Below, one piece after another: positions 1 to 11,577 of a stretch of DNA of 64,000 bases. The notes beneath the pieces were generated by a model. It had not been told where the DNA came from, searched no databases, and worked only from the letters and a program-made list of their open reading frames with translations. This DNA is from Paroedura picta (Eukaryota; Chordata; Lepidosauria; Squamata; Gekkonidae), in NCBI RefSeq assembly GCF_049243985.1, contig NC_135373.1:82028213-82092212 (forward strand), read 5' to 3'. Made by a program: the position numbers and the translations under genes. The first letter of the stretch is position 1; every line of letters starts with the position of its first letter.

Positions 1-540
1 CCTGGGTGTGGCTTAAGATGGCGTCCTGAGGGGATTGCAGAGCAATCTCTCTGAAGCCTGACAGGGGTTAATTGCAGAAGCAATTAGCAGAAAAGGGGAG
101 GGGTACGCAAACCCCACCTCACCTTTCTACCCAGGAAGTTCTAGGGAACTCTTGGGGCCGTCTCCAATCCTTTAGGGAGTATATCTCCCTGGATTACAGG
201 CTGTCAGCGTTTCGGGGCCAAGAGGACGCTGACCATATTCTGGACTTTTCTTTCCTTTCTTTCTTTTCTTCTTTTCTTTCAAGAATCTACTTTGACCCTC
301 TACTACGATTTACTGCAAACGAATGCTGTGAACTGAGGGGAGGACATCTGCTAAATTCCAAGATATCAAGACATCAATCAATGCACAGAGATGCAAGTAT
401 TTCTCCGTTTCTCCGTTTCTCCTTTTCAGATCAATTTGAACTCGACTGTTCCTCTATTCCCCCCCCCCCATTGAAACAGAAATGTGTTGTGCATGTGATT
501 AGGGAAGCTCAGAAGGGGCAGGGGAGCCAAGCACAGCAGG
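1..540. other. Left edge, no gene recognised
   Basis: Contains pyrimidine-rich simple stretches (TTTC-rich around 248-280 and 400-425) and a 163-codon open frame that looks like chance. Nothing is recognised. Confidence 0.3.
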
Positions 541-1060
541 AGCTTCTTTCTTTCTTTTCTTGAAAGGTGAGTGGGGGGAGAGGATTGGAGACAGCAGGGA
601 AGGGGGAATAAATCCAAGAGGCAAATCTCTGCCAAGAGAAACTAGGGCTTCTGCAGCCTTTGCTGAGAAAAGTTGGGGCTTCCCCTTTAAGGGAAGCTTT
701 GCAACCTAGGAATGAGGAAGCCTTTGAACTGATGCCCTGGCCAGTCAGAGCTTTTTTACAACGTTGGAGGCTCAGCAGCAAATTAGTTCAGGAAAAGCAG
801 ACAGCTGCACGCTGGCTCATGCCGATTTTTCAAATATATCAACTCCAGGATATTTCAGGGGAAAGGGTCACTCTGGATCAAGCATGCTTGTTGCAGATGA
901 AAAATTTAAATTGCCCAAAATCAAAATGGAAATTGCATTCAGTGTAGATGGCAGAGATTGAATCGACCTGGAATTGGAATAAAAACTCCATGCAGATTTA
1001 GCCCTGGTGAAGTTGAAAGCTCACACAAGGTTTATGTCGATCTGGTTGATCCTAATAAAA
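540..1060 (+). repeat. Unclassified dispersed repeat, copy 1
   Basis: Matches a diverged second copy at 6400-6960 in the same order: a purine-rich block, the shared string AAATCCAAGAGGCAAATCTC, a 'ggatatttcagggg/ggatatcatgggc' block, a block around AAATTTAAA with CAAAATCAA, then GAATAAAAA. No terminal structure or coding sequence allows a family call. Confidence 0.45.
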
Positions 1061-1870
1061 CATATTACATGGATTATTGAATCTGGATCATGTGTTTGGA
1101 TGTTCTCCTACAAGATGTGACCTTCATGCAATTATTCTTCTTCACTAATAAAAGATTGACCAAAAGGCACACAAGTATAAAATATGAAGCAACCTTATCA
1201 TTTTTCATTATTAAATAGGAAAAAAATGAGTTCACACATCTTATATGTGCCTGACAAATTTAATCAGTAAAAGATGGTTGGAGACAGAAAGAGAGATTGC
1301 TGTGTTGTGGACCATTTTAATAAAATAAAGATTAATGAATAATAATAATGAGATATGAAAATGCCATGAGTTGGGATTATGAAATTCATACCTTTGTGCC
1401 TTTCTTGTGTGATTTTCACAAAGATATAGATGATGAAGTCTTATTTCCCTTCCAATTCTACAAAGCAATTTAACTTGAACAAAAATTGGCATTGATGTGT
1501 TGCCATTTCATTCAGATGAAAATCAAGTACTGTCAGTGTGGGTGGGACTAAGTCACCAGGAAAGTCTGTGGCTGCAAGGAAAGGTATAATTGTTTAAGTA
1601 CATAAAATAAGAAAGTGCTAAGACTGTGTCAGCAGATCCATGGGTTTGCTTCAATCCCACGCAAAGCAAAGGGTGGTAGAGCTGATATCTGGCAAAAGGA
1701 AGGAGGCGAAAGTTTCTATTTCAGCTCTCTCCCTGGAGGTCTTCCCCTCCTTGTGCTTTTTGTACCTCAGCCAGAAACTGTAACTGGAATGGAGCTTGGG
1801 GAGGAAAAATTCTGTGTTGGCAAAATAATCTGCTAGAAGCAGGGAACATAACAATCCATCCAGTTAGATA

Positions 1871-2086
1871 TAAGGTGACCAGATTGTAACATTGGTAAAG
1901 CGGGACACCATTGACCAGGGGGGTTCTTAATTAAAAAACTGGTCTATATGGAGCAACAAAATTTTTCATAGAATGCATAGAACGCAAAAATAGTATTGTA
2001 ATATATATATTTTAATTTCAACATAAGTACAATTTGCCAGGTACCCCCAGATGTCCCTCCAAAAGTGGGACAATCTGGTCACCCTA
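1871..2086. mobile_element. hAT-type MITE, 216 bp
   Basis: Terminal inverted repeats TAAGGTGACCAGATTGT and, reading inward from the right end, TAGGGTGACCAGATTGT. It is flanked by an 8-bp target duplication GTTAGATA/GTTAGAGA with one difference. The interior is AT-rich and non-coding. 8-bp duplications are diagnostic of hAT. Confidence 0.75.
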
Positions 2087-2275
2087 GTTAGAGACCATCT
2101 TGCGGGAATCTTCTAGTCTATTCCAGCTGAAGCTACATAGTTCCCCAAATTAACTCCACTGTTCCACACAGCTCCTTGATTTTCTGCAAGTGTTATCATT
2201 CCCCCATGGGCAGAGTTTTGGCAAGATCTTCCATGCAGGGGTCTGTTAGTTAGGCTCACCCAGTACGGGAGAGGA

Positions 2276-2550
2276 AGAGCCAGTTTGATGTAGTGGTTAG
2301 GAGTGTGGACTTCTAATCTGGCAAGCCAGGTTCGATTCTGCGCTCCCCCACATGCAACCAGCTGGGTGACCTTGGGCTCTGCACGGCACTGATAAAACTG
2401 TTCGGACCGAGCAGTGATATCAGCGCTCTCTCAGCCTCACCCACCCCACAGGGTGTCTGTTGTGGGGAGAGGAATGGGAAGGCGACTGTAAGCCGCTTTG
2501 AGCCTCTTTGGGTAGGGAAAAGCGGCCTATAAGAACCAACTCTTCTTCTT
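2276..2550 (+). repeat. tRNA-derived SINE (gecko-associated type), copy 1
   Basis: Head with a pol III A-box-like TGATGTAGTGG and B-box-like GGTTCGATTC, a body with CACCCCACAGGGTGTCTGTT, and a tail ending ACCAACTCTTCTTCTT. Three more copies in the window define the family. Confidence 0.8.
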
Positions 2551-3790
2551 TACCTGTAAGATTCCATGGGCACTGTCGAGTGATTGGTTTTGAAAGTCAG
2601 AGACTATGGCCTGCAGTTTTCTGTAAGAGTTCTTAGTGAGAAAACGTGTTATATTTCACTTTACCCTTTCCATGCCTCTATGCTTCCAAGAAGATATCTG
2701 CATTATTTGCAAGGACTCTTCACTTCCAGAACCAACTGCACTCTGTTAGGATTCCAGTAAGAGGTAGCTAGTTAGCTTTCTTGGGGTTTTTTCTGTTTAT
2801 TTTTACTGCCATTGAACCTTCCCTCCCCCCAATTTCTTCAACAGTTCTATTTTGCTTTAGTGTATTTGTGTTACTCAGGAAGTTTCTGAGACAAAATCCA
2901 GGTACAGCTTGGTTATGTTACCACACTGAGGCAGCGTTTTTTAGAACTATCAAGAGGGCTGTCACTCACTTGAGGACTTCAGAAATGTCATGAGGAAGTT
3001 TTTTTTTTATGCTGCACCTACTCAGCAGGATGTGGGATTTTTGTTCCATGCATTGATCTTTACTGTCTGCATCATGCACTGTATGCTTCTTTTTTTAAAG
3101 AAGAATGTCTGGTTTCGTGTCTGAAGGAGTGCAAAGGAGTGCAAAGGAAAGAAGAGGGTATAGCAAGAAACCAGTTTGGGAATAAGTAGTGGGTGGATGT
3201 CATGAGGGCTGGATCCAATCTTCACTTTACCTGCAGTAGTGAATTTGAGGGTCATACCAAATGAAGCATCCTCCTATAATGAAGGTTCACTAAGTTGTTA
3301 CCAAATGGTTATTCTCTACAGACACAGCCTCCTGGACCCTTCTAAAGCACATCCTACTCCAGTTAAATGGGAGAAGGCAAGGATTTGGCTCTTAGCTTTA
3401 AAGAATGGGTGCTCTGAAGAATAAGCATGTACCACAAAACACATTGTTGGGGCCCCCTCTTGGAACATGTTGAGAACATGATTGTTCATAGATGGATTAT
3501 CTTGTTCTAGAGTTGTCAGCTTGATGTCCCCAAACCTGAGTCAGTGCCACAGTAAAACGGGAAATCACGACTTGAGAATTTGTGATAAATATGAGTTTCA
3601 TACACTAATTGATTCTTTTTGAAATTTTTCTACGAGCCAACTATCTGCAACCTTTTCCAGTTAGTTGAAAGATGTGGATAATGGACATTAAATCGAGTAG
3701 GAACAGAAACCAGTAGCACCAAAGTAATCAATTTCAGCCTGGTTTTAGGTGGTTAACTAAGCATGATTTTAGAACAAAATTTGAGTCCAA

Positions 3791-3890
3791 TGGCACCTTT
3801 AAGACCAACAAAGATTAATTCAAGGCATGAGCTTTCATGTGCATGCACGCTTCCTCATGCCTTGAATTAATCTTTGTCTTAAAGGTGCCA
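3791..3890. repeat. Fold-back pair of a sauropsid interspersed repeat
   Basis: Arms 3791-3831 and 3854-3890 are inverted repeats (shared core CCTTGAATTAATCTTTGT), identical except for a 4-nt gap, with a 22-nt loop. The arms belong to a repeat whose core ACCTTTAAGACCAACA also occurs at 45971-46075 and, inverted, at 10790-10870. Confidence 0.7.
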
Positions 3891-4114
3891 TTTTGTTCTG
3901 CTACTTCAGACCAACATGGCTACCCACCTGCATTTAGCATGATTTTAGTTCTGATCCTATGACCCATTGAGTTGGAGGCCAAACCCACCCATGATACTGA
4001 GATGTAAACCCCAGGGTTATTGACAAAATTGAGGTGCTGTGGACAGGGATAGTTGGAATGAACTGTTTCCACTAGACATTGTTTAATTACTTGTCATTAA
4101 ACTCTCAGATGTCT

Positions 4115-6008
4115 GCATTAATTTGCTTTTTCATTTCATGGTGTGTGACCATAATGACCCTAATAATTTTAGACCTATTAGTTTATTATCAATTATAGGT
4201 AAGATTTATGCAAAACATCTCGAACGGCGCCTAACTGATTGGGCTCGCTCTCAAAGAATTATAGGTCCTGAACAGATTGGTTTCTTGCAGGGTAACTCTA
4301 CTATAGATCACTGTTTAACTCTCTCATGCCTGGCCGAGAAATATACGTCCCAAAATGGTAAGAGGCTATACACAGCTTTTATAGACCTTAAAAGTGCCTT
4401 TGATAAGATAGATAGGGATATGCTCTGGAATAAATTGCGATTAATGAGTATGGAACCGAGACTTGTGTTTCTCATCCAAAAACTTTATGTGTCCACCTCC
4501 TGCCAAGTCCGGTATTCTTCAAAGGGAGACTTAACCTCTAAGATCTCAATGACCATTGGAGTTAAGCAAGGCTGTATTCTGGCCCCCTTGTTGTTTAACT
4601 TATTCATTAATGATTTAGCGCAAAAACTGGAACCTATTAATGGTCATCCCCCAAAACTTGGTTCCCAGCATATTCCTTTGTTGTTGTATGCCGACGATAC
4701 TACAATACTCTCATATACAAGGGTTGGCTTACAACGATACTTATCCACCTTTTACCAATATTGCCAAGATAATAAGTTAGTAATTAACTATGGTAAAACA
4801 AAAGTTTTGGTTTTCTCTAAGAGCTGGCATGCAATGACTTGGTCTATTGGAGGCACTTCAATAGAACAAGTCAAAACATTTAAGTATCTAGGTGTTACCT
4901 TCCAATATAACCAGAAATGGAGCTCCCACTGCCAACGAGCTATCAATCTGGCCAAATCCTCATCTTCCTTGATAAAACAGTTCTTTTTCTCTGCAAAAGG
5001 TAACCAATTTATTCCTGCAGCAATTAAAATTTTTAATGCCAAAGTAATGACCCAGCTCCTGTTTGGATGCCCCTTATGGGTTCCTGCCTTTAATAAATCT
5101 ATTGAGGGTGTTCAATCTGCTTTCTATAGGCAAATTGCAGGGGTTCCCAATTGTGTCTCCTACCATGCCATTTGCGCAGAATTTGGCCAAATTAGGGTAG
5201 AGGCAAGGGCCTGGATAGCTACTTTTAAATTTTGGGTCAGACTGTTTTTTAGAATAGAAACTGGCAGCCTTTTAACTTGTCTAAAAAGTGACCCTCTTAA
5301 ATTTCAATGGTTCCAGGCTATTGAACAAAAATTAGCCTCCATTGGCATCGATCTGAACTCCCTACTACCTCTGGAAGAAAAATGTATCTTCCGGATTATT
5401 AAACAGAGAATATTAGACCATGAGCAGCAGGAACTCATACCTACCCAGCCTCGAGTCTGCACAGCAGCATTCTTTGGCATCATTATGCAGAGAAATATTA
5501 TGCCTACATATTTGCATCTCCTTGATGCCCCACCCCTGAGAAGAGCTTTTCTCCTGGCATGAATGAATGCTTTCCCCTCAAAGGTCTTAGAGGGAAGATT
5601 CCACCATATCCCATACCATGCGAGACTCTGTCCGTGTGGTTCTGGTTGCCCTGACTCTGTCTCACACATTTTGTTAGATTGCCCCTTATATGAGCAGTGT
5701 CGGGATGACAGCTTTGTTGCCTTGCTGGGAAACAAGCCTTCTGTAAGTAAATCTATGACCTTGCAATTTCTGCTCTCTGACAAAGACCCAGAGATAACCA
5801 TTTTAGTTGCCAGAGTTTTAACTAAGATGCTTTTATAATATGCTGCCTACCTTGTATTTTATCTTTTATAGTTTATTTAATCATTTTAAGATCTGTTTGG
5901 TTATGTAACCCCATTTTACTATTTTGTTGAAATTTTAAACCCTATTTTTATATGTCTTATACATTTTATGCCAATAAAAGGTTACTGACTGACTGACTGA
6001 CTGACTGA
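4115..6008 (+). mobile_element. LINE with reverse transcriptase, 5'-truncated, possibly Vingi/I-group
   Basis: Open frame 4123-5562 (479 codons) then, in the same frame after one TGA, 5563-5838. RT motifs in order: NNFRPISLL, FIDLKSAFDKI, VKQGCILAPLLFNLFIND, and the catalytic LLLYADDTT. The C-terminus has CPCGSGCPDSVSHILLDC, the Cys/His motif of I/Jockey/CR1-related elements. The upstream endonuclease is missing. The 3' end is AATAAAAGGTTAC followed by tandem TGAC units, a microsatellite-type tail used instead of poly(A) by several LINE clades. The clade call is tentative; that it is a non-LTR retrotransposon is secure. Confidence 0.85.
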
Positions 6009-6399
6009 CATTTCATTCACCAGCTTATATTTTATTGCTATGTATCACATTTCTTTAATTTCTTTCTTTTTCTTTAGAGTACTAAATAAAGATCAAATGT
6101 GGTTCCATTAAAATTTGTCTCTTCTTGGTCTTATCTGCACTTACATTTTTTCCCCGTTTTTGATCCTGCCGAATTCTGATCACTCTGAAGCCAGATTTTC
6201 CAGCAGATACACAGCCTACCTTTTCCCCAATTTAAAACAGAGGTCGGCCTTCTGCATTTGCATTGTCCCAATGTTTGGTCTTCCTGCTTGATTGTGTGGA
6301 GGTAGATATTGAAGGAGCACAAGGCTGGAGGGTGCTTTATTTCCTGAACAATGTCTCCTGACTCTAGAGCCAGAGCAAGGAAGTGAAGGGCAAGTGGAG

Positions 6400-6960
6400 C
6401 ATGAGGCTGCTTTCTTTCTTTTCCTGCACCAGTGGAGTGGGGAGGGAGGGGAGACAGCAGTCTCACAGAGAATGAGGAGGGGAAAGTAAATCCAAGAGGC
6501 AAATCTCTGCTCATAGAAATGTGGGCTTTTGGAGTGCAGTCACTTTAAAACAGATTCCAAAATGAGGGCAAAATATATCCTAAGACGGAATGGCAACCAG
6601 GAACAAGTTTTCCTGCAGTCTTTTAATTGACGCCCTTATTAATCAGTGACAGACTGCTTTACTACATCCGAGTTGGAGGGGCAGACAAGGGGAATGAAGT
6701 TAATCCAGCAAAACACTGACATCTACACTTGAAATGCTGGGGCTTTTGGAGCCATTTCCTCAGGTGTAGTGAGTTATATCCACTCCTGGATATCATGGGC
6801 GAAAGGTAGTGTCACTATGGACTTGATAAGAGGGAAAATTTAAAGTGCTCAAAATCAATATGGAAATTGAATGAAGTACAGAGAGGGCAGGTTTATTGAG
6901 CTGAGAGAGAATAAAAAGCCCAGTGCAGACTCTCTCCTTGTCTATTACTCTCTCTGACAT
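6400..6960 (+). repeat. Unclassified dispersed repeat, copy 2
   Basis: Partner of the 540-1060 repeat, same orientation, strongly diverged with small gaps. It runs directly into the 41-bp minisatellite at about 6996. Confidence 0.45.
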
Positions 6961-6995
6961 TTCCCCAGATATCCCTGAAAGACAGTGGCAGCGTA

Positions 6996-7436
6996 GGAGA
7001 CAGGAAAGGTGACCACAATCATCAGCCAATCAACACTGAGACAGGAAGTCTGGCCACAAGCCTCAGCCAATCAACACTGAGACAGGGAGTGAGATCACAA
7101 GCCTCAGCCAATGAACACTGGGACAGGAAGTTAGACCGCAAACCTCAGCCAACCAGCACTGAAACAGGAAGTGAGATCACAAGCCTCAGCCACTCAACAC
7201 TGAGACAGGAAGTGAGATCACAAGCCTCAGCCAATCAACACTGGGACATGAAGTGAGATCACAAGTCTCAGCCAATCAACACTGAGACAGGAAGTTAGAC
7301 CGCAAACCTCAGCCAGTCAATACTGAGACAGAAAGTGAGACCACATGCCTCAGCCAATCAAAACTGAGACAAGAAATTAGACCACAAACCTAAGCCAGTC
7401 AACACTGAGACAGGAAATGAGATCACAAGCCTCAAA
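6996..7436 (+). repeat. 41-bp minisatellite, about 10.7 units
   Basis: Unit of the form CCTCAGCCAATCAACACTG then AGACAGGAAGTGAGATCACAAG, repeated at 41-bp steps (cores begin at 7023, 7064 and so on). Six of ten units keep CCAAT; most keep a GGAAGT-like string. Copies differ by several substitutions, so the array is not very young. Confidence 0.9.
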
Positions 7437-7524
7437 AAATACAAACAATTTTAAAACGACAGTGGCTGTAAATTAATTGATTTGGGATTCCAGATCAGTG
7501 TTGAAGGTGTACATATAAAGGCAA

Positions 7525-7625
7525 TAATAATAATAATTTATATCCTGCCCTTCCCCAAAGGCTCAGGACTGGTAACAACAAAAGTTTAATAATGGACACA
7601 GTAACAGTAAAATAAAAAAAAAAAG
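7525..7625 (-). repeat. L2-type LINE 3'-end fragment
   Basis: AATTTATATCCTGCCCTTCC and AAGGCTCAGGA are the reverse complement of the L2 tail at 22.8 kb (AGCCTCCGGGGAGGGCGGTATATAAG). Short and decayed. Confidence 0.55.
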
Positions 7626-7664
7626 AATATTAAAAACCTAAAGTATAGATTGTATTCAATTAAA

Positions 7665-7878
7665 ATTCTAATATGCCATATCTTAATGCTGGGAGCGATC
7701 GAGGGCAAAAGAAGAAGGGGACGACAGAGAATGAGGTGGCTGGATGGAGTACTGAAGCAGTCGGTGCAAACTTAAATGGACTCCGGGGAATGGTAGAGAA
7801 CAGGAAGGCCTGGAGGATCATTGTCCATGGGGTTGCGATGGGTCGGACATGACTTTGCACCTAACAACAACAACAAGT
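7665..7878 (+). mobile_element. RTE/BovB LINE 3' end
   Basis: From AATGCTGGGAGCGATCGAGG to GACTTTGCACCTAACAACAA, closely matching the end of the BovB copy at 54.2-56.0 kb. It encodes the C-terminal WLDG and AWRIIVHG blocks with a one-base gap. It abuts the left end of the DIRS-like element. Confidence 0.85.
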
Positions 7879-7888
7879 AAGGGGACCT

Positions 7889-10649
7889 GTTCGATGATCA
7901 AGATGTTTTGGCCAGGGAAGCCAGAATTTCAGTATTATTTCAAGCCTCAACCATAGACCTGGCAAAACACTTTTGTTTTACAGGCCATGCAGGCCCACAA
8001 GGATCAGGGCCAAAAAGGCTCTGGCCCTGGTTGAGTCCAACTTAATCTTTTGGGGGCTGGGGATCTTGAGCAATTTTGCTTTCTGGATCTGCAACTTGCA
8101 TAGAGCAAGTTGCAAAAGTTTAATCTGGGGTTGTGTGGATCACAGTGGCTAGGTCAGAAGTTGACAGGTAGGATGCTAGCTTCCTCACTGGCAGAGGTGG
8201 TAGAATGCCTGGTGGGCAACATGAGTGTTCCCTGTTCCCAGACTTTCTAAGCATGTCCCCACTCACAATTTTCCAACTACAAATTGTCCCCCACTGCTTT
8301 CCACTAAGCAGCCGGAGGGGGGGGGGAGAGACATGATAACCAGCAGTGAGGGAAAAGGAAAAAAATATAGGATGTTGTTTCCTTAATGTTAGGCATCAGA
8401 ATAAGGAGGCAGCATAATTTTAAAGAGAAACACAGTATGATCCATTATGTACAGGGGGAATAACGCACATTCGGGGTGGAATGGCGCCGACTAAAATCAC
8501 CAATAACGCATGGTGCCAGCTGCAACTGGCTGCAGCTTCGGTGCATGCCGCTGAAAAAGCTGTGTTAGAAAAACACAGAAGAAAGCGCAGCTTCTGGGTG
8601 ACCGATGCGCAACCAGAAGCGGTGCCGGGATCGCCACGTGCATAATTGGAGCCGTGACTCACCTGAGGCTCCCGGTTGCTGCTGCAGAGGCGCGAGCCCG
8701 CTTGGGAGACGCGTGGCTGAGCGCTCTCCTGCAGAGCCTCTTAATGAGGCTCGCTGAGCCGCGCTCCGTCGTGGGGGCGGGGCAGGAGACACGCGGCTGC
8801 AAGCGTGCTCTCCCGGTGAGCCTTGTTAAGGTTCATTGATCTGCTCGCTCCCCGTGGGGCGAGGGAAGGAGGAGGCGTCACAGATGTCTTTAAAAGAGGC
8901 TGCGAGCACTTGCTCGGCCTCTTTCCTCCTGGCGGCGCTGTGGGAAGCTTGTTCCCTCCAGCGTCGTGAAAATTGAGGTAGGCTTGGCCTAGCCCTGAGT
9001 GCGCACTTTTCACTGCGGCCATTGGAGCCTCAATTCGTGATCGGGGAGAGGGTAATAACTCTCCTGGAATTAAAATTAATACATGATTTAATTGATTGGC
9101 GAATAATTAATACATAGTATAATTTAATTTTTAAAAATTAATTAATTAATTTACATTTATACAGTCTACAAAAAATAATAATAATAATAATCAATTGGAC
9201 ATACGTGCGCTCAGGGGGAGGAAAGAGCGAAGGAGCATATAAGCTACGGCAGTTAAGTGGATTGGAGGCATGGCTCCAACCAGAAGGTGCAACTCGGCTA
9301 ATGTGGCTGGTGCTGGATCAGGCCCTAGGGCAGGCACCTCGAATCCACACAGAGCAAGCACCAGGGGAAGCCACCAGCCCAAAAGTCCACGGGTGACCCA
9401 GAATGCTCGGCAAAAGGTGACCCACGCCACAGAGTCTGCACCTGGCAGGCGCAGAGAGGCTTCTAGGGGTCGTGCCCGCAGGACCAGTGTGGCTGAGAGC
9501 AGTCCAGTCGGCCAGGAGATGGGCGTGCCTTTGATTGATAGCACTCCATCTGCTGGAACATGAGGTTTTGCACGACGGGCTGACATAACACCCCCCACAG
9601 CGAACAGACCACGGGGGGGGGCAATGGTAATGGAGCAACTCAGGTGATGATAAGGGGAAGTAAAATAACCAAAAATAATTGTGGGCTTCGTCAAGGGTAT
9701 GGGGTTCAACGCATTGCCAGGCAAAGTCCCACCCTGGTTGCTGCTGCAAATAATGTGCCATCTCTGTTGAATTTTGGCAGGAATCAGACAAGGTCCAGAA
9801 CAAATGGTGCCACAGGGACCAGGGGCTCATCCTCCAGAGGTTCTGGTCATGCTGGTTCCGCAGGTAGGCAGAATGCCTGGACCACACGTCAGGGAGCAAA
9901 TCAGGCTACGGTGAGTACTGTGGTGGGTGGTCTTGACACGGCGGATGGTGGACAATCCACTGGTGGTTCAGCTTTGTTCTGGCAAGGGTATTCCCAAGCT
10001 GTTGCACAGCTCACAGGTTCCACAGTGTCACAAGAAGTATCCCAAGATCAGGACAATGTGAGCAACCCTGACAGGAGTGCATCAGGGGAGGAGCTTATTG
10101 AGGATGAAACACGGGTAGCAGCGCCCTCAAAGAAGCGGCATCAGGGCTGTGGACACCGGAGATCATGCTCTTCACATTGCCGCTCGTCTGGTGAGACTTC
10201 AACTGGGGATGAAGGGGATTCGAGGAATGAAGGATGGTATTGGATTGAAGGGGCTTATGTCCCTGGGTTGCCACCATGGTTATATAGTCGTCGCATGGAC
10301 GCAAAACGGCTTGTTAAAAAGGAAAGGATTACTGGGGGTATCCGTAATCCTCCAAGTACATGCAATGCAGCTGATGACCCTCCAGGGCTACATCTGTCCC
10401 GAAAGATACGGGAAAGAGCATTAGAAAGGTTTTATGTGGACATGTTTCAGTTCGTCAGAATTGACGATGTGGAAGGCAACACAGGGGGGCGCTCTATAAA
10501 AAGAAAGCAAGGATCCAATTTCTGCGAGCGCACGTTTTGTGGGCCTGCATGGCCTGTAAAACAAAAGTGTTTTCCCAGGTCTATGGTTGAGGCTTGAAAT
10601 AATACTGAAATTCTGGCTTCCCTGGCCAAAACATCTTGATCATCGAACA
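7889..10649 (+). mobile_element. DIRS-like retroelement fossil, incomplete, with near-identical inverted ends
   Basis: Inverted terminal repeats of about 112 bp (7889-8000 and 10537-10649), beginning GTTCGATGATCAAGATG, differ at about one position, so the copy is recent. Between them lies a CpG-rich leader (about 8460-9050) and a gag-like ORF1 region (about 9270-10597) whose C-terminal part (GLHLSRKIRERALERFYVD) resembles the ORF1 proteins of tyrosine-recombinase retroelements. I see no reverse transcriptase, RNase H or recombinase region, so the element is incomplete and broken. No target duplication is visible, as expected for DIRS. Family assignment is inference. Confidence 0.5.
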
Positions 10650-10790
10650 CAACAGACACCCTGTGAGGTGGGTGAGCCTGAGAAAGCCCTGATATTACAG
10701 CTCGGTCAGAACAGCTTTATCAGTGCTGTGGTGAGCCCAAGGTCACCTAGCTGGCTGCATGTGCAGTAGCGGCTCACCAGATTAGAATTA
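10650..10790 (-). repeat. tRNA-derived SINE, partial copy 3
   Basis: Minus-strand copy starting at ACAACAGACACCCTGTGAGG. Its tail half is missing exactly where the inverted repeat of the DIRS-like element ends. The head side decays near 10790. Confidence 0.7.
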
Positions 10791-10870
10791 AACTTTGTGG
10801 ATCTTAAAGGTACCACTAGACTCAAACTTTGTTTTGTTGCTTCATACCAACACTACTACCCACTTGAATC
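10790..10870 (-). repeat. Fragment of the 'CCTTTAAGACCAACA' repeat
   Basis: The plus strand reads GGATCTTAAAGGTACCACTA then CATACCAACACTACTACCCA, the inverted form of the family seen at 3.8 and 46.0 kb. Confidence 0.5.
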
Positions 10871-11044
10871 TACATTGCTTAATGCTTAATTAGAAATAGA
10901 AGGTGTCTTAAGGATGCTATGCTCATACTGAAAGAGCATAGCATCTGAAACTATATAGAACATGTAGGACAGTGTGTGGTGGGTTGCATCAGCAGCTTTG
11001 AAAGTACCTTGCAAAGTAGTGCATTCTAACAATTGCTTTGGAAT

Positions 11045-11165
11045 GTTCCAGTGCTTGAAGTCATGAGGTGTAATGGTTACAATGACAGACCAGGATCTGG
11101 GTTTCCTGGGTTCGAATCTCCATTTGCCCAGGAGACTTACTGGATTATCTTAAACCACTCATTTT
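11045..11165 (+). repeat. Possible tRNA-like SINE head
   Basis: GAGGTGTAATGGTTACAATG then GGGTTTCCTGGGTTCGAATC resembles A- and B-boxes. No acceptor-stem pairing was found, so it is not a tRNA gene. It is probably a degraded SINE. Confidence 0.35.
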
Positions 11166-11577
11166 CTCTTCCAGACTCATCAAAGAGTGAGGATGAAAAG
11201 GGGGAGGAGGAGAAGGAACCATGTATGATGCCATGAGCTCTTTGGAGGAAGAGCAGCAGGAAGAAGCTGCATTAGATCAGCAGTTCTCAAACTTTAGTGA
11301 TGTGGAGGTGTCCCATTGAAAATGCTGTCAGATCCAAAGTCCTCCTTCTACCTAACTGACATCATTGCATACACCACAGCCGAGATACCCCCCTCCCTTC
11401 AAAGTGCCTGGCAATCTGTGTGTATCCCATGGGGGGACCCATTCTCATATGCCTTTGAGCATTGAGAACCACTTCAACTACACAAGAGTAAAATGTTTAT
11501 ATTGTCTGAACATGATCTACAAAGTCAAATCTCAGAAGGTAACTGATACTATAGTGAGACAGTACAAAACTCTTAAC

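Noticed and set aside
72-961. Open frames of 65-163 codons at the left edge
   Set aside because: Low-complexity, overlapping on both strands, partly within a dispersed repeat; no homology recognised.
3022-3255. Minus-strand frame considered as an IL26 exon
   Set aside because: The peptide does not match IL-26 motifs (no SFFMEDVF- or ELDILLSW-like block).
6996-7436. Regular 41-bp repeats considered as a CRISPR array
   Set aside because: The whole 41-bp unit is repeated, with no unique spacers, and the context is a vertebrate genome; it is a minisatellite.
9644-10597. 317-codon frame considered as a host gene
   Set aside because: It sits between nearly identical inverted repeats and resembles transposon ORF1 proteins; treated as part of the DIRS-like fossil.
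11045-11165. Possible tRNA gene
   Set aside because: B-box-like sequence is present, but no cloverleaf or acceptor-stem pairing is found; better explained as a SINE head.
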